Positions 56,883 through 63,883 of a stretch of 64,000 nucleotides of DNA are shown in pieces. Origin of the DNA: Bacteroidales bacterium UBA6408. GTDB lineage: Bacteria; Bacteroidota; Bacteroidia; Bacteroidales; UBA932. Under the pieces are notes generated by a model. That model ran no database searches, had not been told where the DNA came from, and saw only the letters and a program-made list of their open reading frames with translations. Each line of letters opens with the position of its first letter. Within the stretch, counting starts at the first letter, position 1. Location: NCBI GenBank assembly GCA_002439805.1, contig DJPQ01000002.1, forward strand, positions 1-64,000, in the 5' to 3' direction. Made by a program: the position numbers and the translations under genes.

Positions 56883-57934
56883 CTAGTTCCCTTGTTTTTC
56901 CATAAGCACATCCTTGATAAGACTCTGTTCTTCTGTATTAATGTCAAATAGAGAATAAAGTTGATAATCAATATCTTTCTTGAAATCCAAAATGCCATTG
57001 TCGTTCGTATAGTCCAATATATCAGGAACTAATTTGGCAAGGGAAGTCAATGCTTCGTCAGTTAGTAAAAAAGCGTAGCGAATAAGTTTGCTGTTGCAAT
57101 AATCGAAAAAATTTAGGGCCTCTTGCTCCGTGAAAAATGTTTTAAGAGCAACTCTTGAACGCCCAAATGCACTACGGTTGTCCATCACCGCTATTTGATT
57201 GCTACGTTTCTGCCCACCGGCATTGGCACTTGACACAACTACTTTCCACCGTGCTAATTGTTCTTTTCCTGTGGTTATGACATTCTTACTCGCCACATAC
57301 CATTTTGCTCTACCGCTTTTGCCGGCCTTGTCGTTGGTAAACAACTTAATCTCATCATCTGACAGTGGTTCGCCTTCTTGATATTCACGCACCAATGTAG
57401 GGTTAGTTTCAACGAAATCACTTTCAATGGAAAATAATTTTTGAGATAGAATAGAATCGTGTAAAAACGCAAATCGTTCTGATACACCCCGTTTAATCTT
57501 GGCGGCGATGCTAATATCCAATGGATTAAGAGGCATAAGGTCGTCTCTGGGGTTCGCTGCCTGTATTTGATGGGAGACTCCAGATTTTGAATAGATATAG
57601 GTAAATCCATCATTCTTTTTACTCATATCCTTGAAAACAATGGAAATACCATCTGCGATAGCGACGTCTTTGAAAATATCGGCCGAGTTCGGGAAATAAT
57701 GCAGTTGTATTAAATGAGGGTCATTTATCTGTTCTAATCCAAATTGTTCCATGCCTTTCCCTGAACGATGAATCCATCGTCCTCCAGGGTAAATCAAAGC
57801 TGTGTATCTTGCAAGTCTATCACTGATAGTTTGAAAATGTTGAAAAATACTTGAACTCCTTTTTTGTCCATTATCCGTATCAGCCTTTGCAACAGTTACT
57901 TGATACGGCGGGTTTCCTATAATGGCGTCTATAG
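56883..57934 (-). CDS. Silent alternative C-terminal cassette (isoform B) of the restriction-modification protein
   Basis: Read leftward from IR-R, the frame gives IDAIIGNPPYQ, then 338 residues to the stop at 56883, ending EEQSLIKDVLMEKQGN. There is no promoter and no proper start: a TAA lies 20 codons upstream of the NPPY, and the first usable codon would be a TTG at about 57797. It parallels the tail of isoform A (IYPGGRWIHRSGKGMEQFGL versus LITPGRFLFKAGQTPKEWMD), but the recognition region (about residues 100-250 of the cassette) is different. It would be expressed only after inversion. Confidence 0.82.
57901..57934 (-). repeat. Inverted repeat IR-R over the NPPY motif (recombination site in the silent cassette)
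   Basis: The 34-bp copy of IR-L in inverse orientation. With one flanking base pair more than IR-L on the left, its core TTCCTATA-GACGCCAT-TATAGGAA has perfect 8-bp arms and an 8-base spacer. Identity with the other copy stops abruptly on both sides. Confidence 0.85.
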
Positions 57935-57994
57935 GAACTACTCTGCCTATATTAGCATAGGCAATTTATATTTTACCCATTAACTAGAACAGAT

Positions 57995-58801
57995 ATGGAC
58001 ACAAGTGAATTTGAAGCATTCCTGAAGCAGGAAAATCTAGCTAAGAACACCATTACAGCCTACATATATGCTGTGAAAGATTATTTTGTTCATTACAAGG
58101 GACTGAATAAATGCAATCTCATTGCCTACAAAAATCTCCTGACAGATAATTTCAAGCCCAAGACTGTAAACCTCCGGATATTGGGTTTGAACAAGTATCT
58201 GGGATATATCGGCAAATCTAAGTTACATTTGAAAACCATAAAAGAGCAACAGTGCACTTATCTGGAAAATATCATCAGTAATGCCGATTACGAGTTTATG
58301 AAAAAACGTCTGAAGATGGAGAAAAACCAGACATGGTACTTTGCCGTGCGATTTCTTGCCGCTACCGGAGCAAGAATAAGTGAACTGATTCACTTGAAGG
58401 CAGAGCATATCTCAACTGGATATTTCGATATCTACTCCAAAGGCGGTAAAGTGCGCCGCATCTACATTCCAAAGCAGTTGTGTACTGAAAGTAATGCGTG
58501 GCTATCAGGCCAGAGACGCTCCGATGGTTATATTTTCTTGAATCAATACGGCCAGCGACTCACAACAAGAGGCATTGCACAACAGCTGAAGAAGTATGCC
58601 GTAAAATATGGTTTGAATGAGAAAGTTGTTTATCCTCATTCTTTTCGACATCGTTTTGCAAAGAATTTCTTAGAAAAGTTCAATGATATATCCTTACTTG
58701 CCGACCTCATGGGACACGAAAGTATTGAAACCACTCGCATCTACCTACGCCGCAGCAGCACTGAACAGCAACAGATAGTCGACAAGGTGATAACCTGGTA
58801 A
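57995..58801 (+). CDS. Tyrosine recombinase (candidate invertase of the adjacent segment)
   Basis: A 268-residue XerC/D-type integrase. An N-terminal SAM-like core-binding domain (residues 1-85) is followed by the catalytic domain with R127 (TGARISEL), K in GKVRRIYIP (about 152), H215-x-x-R218 (PHSFRHRF), H241 (LMGHESIE) and Y250 (TTRIYLR). All active-site residues are present. Its start is 61 bases from IR-R. Small recombinases of this type invert hsdS cassettes in Bacteroidales, so control of this segment is the natural inference. Two back-to-back hairpins follow. Confidence 0.9.
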   Translation: MDTSEFEAFLKQENLAKNTITAYIYAVKDYFVHYKGLNKCNLIAYKNLLTDNFKPKTVNLRILGLNKYLGYIGKSKLHLKTIKEQQCTYLENIISNADYEFMKKRLKMEKNQTWYFAVRFLAATGARISELIHLKAEHISTGYFDIYSKGGKVRRIYIPKQLCTESNAWLSGQRRSDGYIFLNQYGQRLTTRGIAQQLKKYAVKYGLNEKVVYPHSFRHRFAKNFLEKFNDISLLADLMGHESIETTRIYLRRSSTEQQQIVDKVITW

Positions 58802-58917
58802 AATACGCCCTTTTATCCCTGCGGCATTGGCATAGATGTCAAGTCAATAAGTACGAGTGCAGTATTGAATAGTCCAAGACATTTTTTGATTAGCACATAA
58901 GTCTGCACACATAAAAA

Positions 58918-58947
58918 TGTCCCGTTTTTTGCGTAAAAAATGGGACA
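58918..58947 (+). terminator. Terminator of the recombinase gene
   Basis: TGTCCC-G-TTTTTT and AAAAAA-T-GGGACA with a GCGT loop (one mismatch). Confidence 0.6.
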
Positions 58948-58980
58948 AGACGGTGAGCAAAAAACTTTGTCACCATCTTG
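58946..58980. repeat. Second imperfect 11-bp inverted repeat at the right island edge
   Basis: CAAGACGGTGA and TCACCATCTTG pair with one mismatch; it adjoins the recombinase terminator and precedes the convergent aminotransferase gene, for which it could be the terminator. Confidence 0.45.
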
Positions 58981-59010
58981 TTCGTTGTCCTTGAATTTAC
59001 ACCACTTTTG

Positions 59011-60168
59011 CTACAATGCCCGACTCAGCCGCTCAAGGCCGGCGAGGAGGAGGGAGCGGGGACAGGCGATGTTGAGGCGGATGAAGTTCTCGCCGCCGGG
59101 ACCGTACATGGAGCCGGAATTGACCATTAGTTTCTGCTCGTCAAGCAGGAGCGCCGTGACCTCGTCGGCGTTCAGCCCCGTCGCGCTGATGTCAATCCAG
59201 ACGAGATAGGTGCCTTCGAGTTCCGTGACGGGACACTGAGGGATGTGCTCGGAGAAAAAGACCTTGACCGTCATATAGTTGTCATAGAGGTAGCCGCGCA
59301 GCTCATCCAGCCAGTCGGCTCCCTCCGGAGAGTATGCAGCGAGGGTCGCCTCTACTCCGAACGGGTTCACGTCACAGACCTCGTTGATGTTGATTGCACG
59401 GTCTATGCGGGAGAGGATTTCGCAATCCTCCGCGATTATGTTCGCAATCTGAAGTCCGGCGATGTTGAATGCCTTGCTCGGTGAGATGCAGGTGGCGGAG
59501 CCGAGCCTGAAAGCCTTGCCGAGAGAGGCGAAGGGAGTGTAGTCGTGTCCGGGGTAGGTCAGCTCGCAGTGAATCTCGTCGGAAATTACGAACACATTGT
59601 TCCTCAGACATATTTCCCCGACTCCGCGCAGTTCCTCCTCAGTCCACACCCGCCCGACGGGATTGTGGGGATTGCACAGAATCATAACCTTCGCCTTCTG
59701 GTCGGAGGCCTTCGCCTCAAGGTCGTCGAAGTCCATTCTCCACGAAAGTCCGTCGCGGAGAAGCCGGTTCGGGAGCATCTCGCATCCGTTGTTGCGGATG
59801 GACGAGAAGAAGCAGTTATAGACCGGAGGCTGCACTATGACCTTGTCTCCCGGGCGGGTCAGCGCCTTGATAATCGCTGAAATTGCAGGTACCACGCCGC
59901 TCGTGCAGATGAACCGGTCGCGCTCGAAGCGCACGCCGTGACGCTCTCTGAACCAGTCGATTACGGCATCATAGTAGGACTGCGGAACCTTGACATAGCC
60001 GAAAATCCCATGCTCTACCCTGCGGCGCAGCGCTTCAGTCACGCAGGGCGCCGTCCTGAAGTCCATGTCCGCGACCCACATCGGCAGCACGCCTTCCGCC
60101 GGGGTGTCCCATTTGTAGGAATTTGTCCCGCGCCTCGGAACTATCTCATCAAAATTGTATTTTCCCAT
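59011..60168 (-). CDS. MalY/PatB family pyridoxal-phosphate aminotransferase / cystathionine beta-lyase
   Basis: A 385-residue fold-type I PLP enzyme. N-terminal KYNFDEIVPRRGTNSYKWD and LPMWVADMDF are typical of PatB. The PLP lysine is in SPSKAFNIAGLQIAN; NPHNPVGRVW and the C-terminal FIRLNIACPRSLL (Arg for the carboxylate) are present. Members cleave C-S bonds (cystathionine, cysteine conjugates) or transaminate; the exact substrate is not deducible. The start at 60168 fits the family better than 60192. Confidence 0.9.
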   Translation of the reverse strand: MGKYNFDEIVPRRGTNSYKWDTPAEGVLPMWVADMDFRTAPCVTEALRRRVEHGIFGYVKVPQSYYDAVIDWFRERHGVRFERDRFICTSGVVPAISAIIKALTRPGDKVIVQPPVYNCFFSSIRNNGCEMLPNRLLRDGLSWRMDFDDLEAKASDQKAKVMILCNPHNPVGRVWTEEELRGVGEICLRNNVFVISDEIHCELTYPGHDYTPFASLGKAFRLGSATCISPSKAFNIAGLQIANIIAEDCEILSRIDRAININEVCDVNPFGVEATLAAYSPEGADWLDELRGYLYDNYMTVKVFFSEHIPQCPVTELEGTYLVWIDISATGLNADEVTALLLDEQKLMVNSGSMYGPGGENFIRLNIACPRSLLLAGLERLSRAL

Positions 60169-60240
60169 TTTCTCTAACATTTTACCCGCCATGGAGGCGA
60201 AGAAACCTGCCCGAAAGTCCCGACGGAACCGTCTCCCGTC

Positions 60241-61095
60241 CTATCTTCTTCCGCCCCGCACCTCAATCACGCAGTCCGCCGGAGCCTTGATGTTCTTGTC
60301 GATGATTATTTCCCCGATTTCATCCGCCACAATGCTTCCCGTCCGAGGGTTCTTGACGCTGCGGATGCCCCCATTGATGGTTGCCTGCACGCTGCTGTAC
60401 TCGAACGCGAGGTCGCAGTCCTCGGCGAATGTGCAGTTCTCAAGCACGAGATTCTCAGCATAGCAGAGCGGCTGAGTGCCGGAAATACGGCAGTTCACGA
60501 GTCTGAGGTTCCGGGAATGCCAGCCGAGGTATTCCCCGCTGAGTTCGGAATCATAGACCGTCACGTTCTCGCTTTCCCAGAGCGCGTCTTTCGTCGTGAT
60601 TTTCGCATTTCGCAGCTCAAGGTTGCGGACATACTGGAACACATACTTGCTGTCGCTGACAAGGCCGTCGATTTTCAAGTCATTGCTGAACATGAAAGGG
60701 TAGGTGCCTCCGTGCAATTTCAAGTCCTTTACATTCACGCGGCTGCATCTCCAGAAGACCTCGTCCGCGTCAGTCATCTCCACCCTCTCGATTTCGATGT
60801 CGCTCATCTCACGGAACATCTTAGGCGCGGCAATCACGGTGTCCCTCATAGTAAGATGATCCGAATACCACAGCGCCGAACGCCCCCCGACATCGAAGAA
60901 GCAGCGCTCGATGAGAAACCCGTGCACGTGCCAGAAGGGATAGTTTCCCTCGAACCTGCAATCGACGGCCTCGATGTCGCTGCATTCCTTTATCGCCGAC
61001 TCGCCCTCGTGTATGACGACATTCTCAAGCCGCAGCCCATGTGATTCAAACAGAGGGCGTTCGCCTCCGAATTCCGCATTCCGTATCGTTTTCAT
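60241..61095 (-). CDS. DUF3737 family protein (right-handed beta-helix)
   Basis: A 284-residue protein composed of short repeats of about 20 residues (LRLENVVIHEGESAIKECSD, LVLENCTFAEDCDLAFEYSS) consistent with a parallel beta-helix. The MKTIRNAEFGGERPLF start is the DUF3737 hallmark. Function unknown; no signal peptide, so probably cytoplasmic. It lies 72 bases upstream of the aminotransferase gene in the same direction, suggesting an operon. Confidence 0.85.
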   Translation of the reverse strand: MKTIRNAEFGGERPLFESHGLRLENVVIHEGESAIKECSDIEAVDCRFEGNYPFWHVHGFLIERCFFDVGGRSALWYSDHLTMRDTVIAAPKMFREMSDIEIERVEMTDADEVFWRCSRVNVKDLKLHGGTYPFMFSNDLKIDGLVSDSKYVFQYVRNLELRNAKITTKDALWESENVTVYDSELSGEYLGWHSRNLRLVNCRISGTQPLCYAENLVLENCTFAEDCDLAFEYSSVQATINGGIRSVKNPRTGSIVADEIGEIIIDKNIKAPADCVIEVRGGRR

Positions 61096-61242
61096 ATATT
61101 CTCAAATTTCGCGTATTCGTCTTTTTCGTATCCGCCGATGAGACGGCGCTTCTTCCGATTTGCGATGCAAAATTAAGTATAAAAATGCTTTTACGAAACA
61201 TCCATATCTCCGATGCTCCTACCGATTTCAATGAATTTTGGG

Positions 61243-61250
61243 TATCTTTG
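61243..61250 (+). promoter_or_regulatory. -7 promoter box of pnuC-mazG
   Basis: TATCTTTG, 20 bases before the pnuC start. No thiamine or NAD riboswitch-like leader fits in the short interval. Confidence 0.5.
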
Positions 61251-61269
61251 CAGCGGATTTGAAATAAAT

Positions 61270-61935
61270 ATGGAATTTGACTTTCTCGGAATATTCACGC
61301 TCGTCACGGGTGTCCTGTTCCTGGTTCTCGAAATCAGGCAGAACAACTGGATGTGGGTCTTTCAGCTGCTCTCGGCTGCCGCAGCCATGATTTCGTTCTT
61401 CATAGGCGGGCTGTACGCCTCGTCCGCGCTGAACCTCTACTATGTCGTGATGGCATTCGTAGGCTTCGTCCAGTGGAGGAGGGATGACAGGCTGAAAGAT
61501 TTCTCGGATGTGCCCGAAATGACAAAGGGAAACGCCAAGATGGCAAGCGAAGGCTCAAAAGTGACGGCCGACAATGTCGAGAATGTCGCAGCGATTCACC
61601 TGCGGCACCTGTCCCCGAGGACGACCCTCATCAGCGCTCTGATACTTGTTGCCGGCACGGCGGCGCTGTATTTCATCCTCCGGGAGCTTGACGACCCGAA
61701 ATCCGTGGGAGACGCCGGCGCGACGGTCCTGAGCTGCATCGCGACATGGTGGCTCGCGAAGTCATATCCCCAGCAGTGGATTCTCTGGATCTTCGCAGAC
61801 GCCGCCTCCGCATGGATTTGTCATACCCAAGGAATGCCGGCCATGTCACTCCTATATATAATATACGCCCTTTCCGCGATATACGGATATATCCATTGGA
61901 TGAGGAGAGGAAAATATATCGACGAAATCGGATGA
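61270..61935 (+). CDS. pnuC: PnuC-type nicotinamide riboside (vitamin) transporter
   Basis: A 221-residue polytopic protein. Family features include LVLEIRQNNWMWVFQLLSAA near the N-terminus, LYYVVMAFVGFVQWRR, WWLAKSYPQQWILWIFADAA, and the end IYALSAIYGYIHWMR. PnuC facilitates uptake of nicotinamide riboside, trapped by a kinase. A 40-residue polar insert (about residues 82-118) separates helices 3 and 4. The start at 61270 follows the -7 box. Relatives transport thiamine or other ribosides, so the substrate is probable, not proven. Confidence 0.87.
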   Translation: MEFDFLGIFTLVTGVLFLVLEIRQNNWMWVFQLLSAAAAMISFFIGGLYASSALNLYYVVMAFVGFVQWRRDDRLKDFSDVPEMTKGNAKMASEGSKVTADNVENVAAIHLRHLSPRTTLISALILVAGTAALYFILRELDDPKSVGDAGATVLSCIATWWLAKSYPQQWILWIFADAASAWICHTQGMPAMSLLYIIYALSAIYGYIHWMRRGKYIDEIG

Positions 61936-61993
61936 AACGGAGGCTCATTTCAATGGAATCATATCTCAATAAACAGAAAATAAAGAACAAACG

Positions 61994-62812
61994 ATGAATA
62001 CGAGAGAACAGAAACTTGAGGCGTTCGGGCGGCTGCTCGACATTTTGGACGAACTGAGGGTGAAATGCCCGTGGGACCGGAAACAGACGAACGAGAGCCT
62101 GCGGCCGCAGACGATTGAGGAGGTGTATGAACTGAGCGACGCGATTCTGAAGGATGAGCATGGGGAGATTTGCAAGGAGCTCGGCGACCTGCTGCTCCAT
62201 GTCGTGTTCTATGCGAAGATGGGCGACGAAAAGGGGGAATTTGACATTGCCGACGTATGCAATCATCTGTGCGACAAACTGATATATCGCCACCCTCATG
62301 TATTCGGAGAGACTGAGGCAGCCTCGGCGGAGGATGTGGTGCGCAACTGGGAGATGCTCAAGACCAGAGAGAAGGACGGCAACAAGAGGGTTCTGAGCGG
62401 GGTGCCGGAGTCGCTTCCGTCGATGATTAAGGCCTACAGGATTCAGGACAAGGCCCGCGGGGTCGGCTTCGACTGGGAAAAGAAGGAGGATGTCTGGGCG
62501 AAGGTCAAGGAGGAGGAAGGAGAACTGGAAACTGAGCTGAAGGCCATTGACGCCGCCGTCTCGGACGAGGAAAAGGCCGCGGCGAAGGACCGTGCCGAAG
62601 AGGAGCTCGGAGACATGATTTTCGCTCTCGTGAACGCCGGCCGCCTCTACAAACTCAACCCGGACACTGCCCTGGAGCGCACCTGTGCCAAGTTCCGCCG
62701 CCGCTTCACCTACCTCGAAGAGCACACCATCCGCGAGGGCCGCGACCTCCACGACATGACTCTCGCCGAAATGGACGCCATCTGGGACGAGGCCAAAGGA
62801 AAGGGGTTGTAA
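61994..62812 (+). CDS. mazG: Nucleoside triphosphate pyrophosphohydrolase MazG
   Basis: A 272-residue MazG with two tandem all-alpha NTP-PPase domains: the first has KCPWDRKQTNESLRPQTIEE and ELGDLLLHVVFYAKM (ExxED-like metal site), the second EEELGDMIFALVNAGRL. It hydrolyses aberrant NTPs to NMPs and PPi. Follows pnuC by 58 bases. Its 3' end converges on the reverse transcriptase remnant. Confidence 0.93.
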   Translation: MNTREQKLEAFGRLLDILDELRVKCPWDRKQTNESLRPQTIEEVYELSDAILKDEHGEICKELGDLLLHVVFYAKMGDEKGEFDIADVCNHLCDKLIYRHPHVFGETEAASAEDVVRNWEMLKTREKDGNKRVLSGVPESLPSMIKAYRIQDKARGVGFDWEKKEDVWAKVKEEEGELETELKAIDAAVSDEEKAAAKDRAEEELGDMIFALVNAGRLYKLNPDTALERTCAKFRRRFTYLEEHTIREGRDLHDMTLAEMDAIWDEAKGKGL

Positions 62813-62872
62813 ATCTGCACGAGCCGGATTGTTCTTTCAGCCATATTATAATTTCTAAACAATTAGAACATA

Positions 62873-63139
62873 TCAGGAAACATTAGCGCCGAAAAGTGCG
62901 TTGAAAGATGCAGAGACGGCGGCGATGCGGTAGGGATTTTCCTCTTCCGTCAGGACATCGAGAAGATGGGCACGGGCACGGCGGAAAGTCTGCGGATGCA
63001 CATGGCGGGAGTAAGGTTTGAGGACCGTGCCGAGAAATCGCACGCCCTTGATGGCGGTTGTAAGGTGAACCTTGCGAAGATGGAGTCGCAGGCCAAGTTC
63101 ACGAGAAAGAATGCAAAAGTATTTGTCGAAATCTCCCTG
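62873..63139 (-). pseudogene. Reverse transcriptase C-terminal remnant of a diversity-generating retroelement
   Basis: A leftward frame of 88 codons with stop at 62873-62875: QGDFDKYFCILSRELGLRLH, RKVHLTTAIKGVRFLGTVLK, PYSRHVHPQTFRRARAHLLD. This is the thumb region at the end of DGR/group-II-like reverse transcriptases ('GVRFLG..LKPY'). The palm with its YxDD motif is completely absent: upstream the sequence is the Avd-like gene in another frame. A deletion has removed most of the enzyme and probably the template repeat. Confidence 0.75.
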
Positions 63140-63732
63140 AGGTCTTTGAGGATCTGAAGAATGAACTTGATTTCCGAGGCGAGCGCAAGGGCGGAGTCTA
63201 TGTGCGCTTCTCGACCCGGAACGTCATAGAGCATCCGCACGGCATATGCCAGAGAGTAGCAGCTTTCCTTGAGCCGAAGCCCTACCGGGTTCGCGACATT
63301 CTTGGAGATGTTCACCGAGAATGAATACACCTGAACGAGAAGGTCGTAGGTAGCCTTATAGACAGGGGTCTTTTCAATCACGGCTGTGTTCGGAGTGAAT
63401 CGGTCTCCTGCGTTCACGCTCACCGCCTCCTTCCAGTTGTGAAACTCCACCTCGTCGAACTGTTTCCGCGTGCGGCAACATATCAGTCCGTCCTGCACGT
63501 ACTCATACACATAGCCGTTCAGCCATTTGGGAACAGTCTGCTCCGGAAAGCCGAGCGATATGACATCCATATTGACAGTCTTGACATAGCGACGGGAGAG
63601 TTTGAACTCATGGATGAGGGTGTGCGCGAAATATGCCGAACGCTCATACGCCTTCATGAACATCCCCTCACGGTAGAGCCAGATGCTGTCGTTGTTCTGT
63701 TCTTCTCTTGATATGATTTCGCGGAATGTCAT
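62950..63732 (-). CDS. MutS-like plus Avd-like DGR accessory protein with aberrant C-terminus
   Basis: About 260 residues from the ATG at 63732. Residues 1-75 (IWLYREGMFMKAYERSAYFA, DVISLGFPEQTVPKWL) resemble the MutS domain I-like accessory (MSL) of retroelements. About 120-195 (VYKATYDLLVQVYSFSVNIS, VGLRLKESCYSLAYAVRMLY, ILQILKDLREI) form an Avd-like four-helix bundle. After LREI the frame runs through reverse transcriptase DNA in a wrong frame, adding about 65 nonsense residues to 62950. Avd proteins bind the reverse transcriptase and are needed for mutagenic homing. With the enzyme gone it can act only with a partner elsewhere. Confidence 0.65.
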   Translation of the reverse strand: MTFREIISREEQNNDSIWLYREGMFMKAYERSAYFAHTLIHEFKLSRRYVKTVNMDVISLGFPEQTVPKWLNGYVYEYVQDGLICCRTRKQFDEVEFHNWKEAVSVNAGDRFTPNTAVIEKTPVYKATYDLLVQVYSFSVNISKNVANPVGLRLKESCYSLAYAVRMLYDVPGREAHIDSALALASEIKFILQILKDLREISTNTFAFFLVNLACDSIFARFTLQPPSRACDFSARSSNLTPAMCIRRLSAVPVPIFSMS

Positions 63733-63795
63733 TTCTTCCTTATAAATTCGGGTGCTTCGCGCCGATATTACTTCGTCGCCATCCTTCACATGAAG

Positions 63796-63814
63796 CCTCG
63801 CGCCGGGCGCGAGG
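63796..63814. repeat. 9-bp GC hairpin between target gene and accessory gene
   Basis: CCTCGCGCC and GGCGCGAGG around a single G (effectively a tight hairpin), just upstream of the accessory gene. Confidence 0.5.
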
Positions 63815-63832
63815 AGAAATACTCAAAGCGCA

Positions 63833-63871
63833 GGTTCGCGGTTTTCCGCTCGCGCAGGAAAACCGCGAACC
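63833..63871. repeat. 15-bp perfect hairpin just downstream of the variable region
   Basis: GGTTCGCGGTTTTCC (63833-63847) and GGAAAACCGCGAACC (63857-63871) around a 9-base loop, 12 bases after the target stop codon. Hairpins at this position are required for efficient target recognition in studied DGRs; it may also terminate the target transcript. Confidence 0.7.
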
Positions 63872-63883
63872 GCTCATCAAAAA

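Larger units (their letters stand above)
55797..57934. other. Predicted invertible segment (phase-variable C-terminal half of the restriction-modification protein)
   Basis: The segment is bounded by 34-bp inverted repeats (33/34 identical) at 55797-55830 and 57901-57934. It contains the current C-terminal half (331 residues after Q995) on the + strand and an alternative half (338 residues) on the - strand, meeting tail to tail near 56828-56882. Inversion would place the alternative half in frame after NPPYQ. A tyrosine recombinase gene lies 61 bases outside. Inversion itself is inferred. Confidence 0.85.

Noticed and set aside
55797..57934. Interpretation of the inverted segment as a transposon or as a simple truncated paralogue
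   Set aside because: No transposase or target duplication is present; abrupt 33/34 identity, preserved frame, tail-to-tail layout and an adjacent tyrosine recombinase fit an invertible cassette better.
61200..61270. Possible riboswitch before pnuC
   Set aside because: The promoter box is only 20 bases from the start codon, leaving no room for a TPP or NAD aptamer.
61673..62752. Leftward open frame of 359 codons
   Set aside because: Antisense to pnuC and mazG; no domain.
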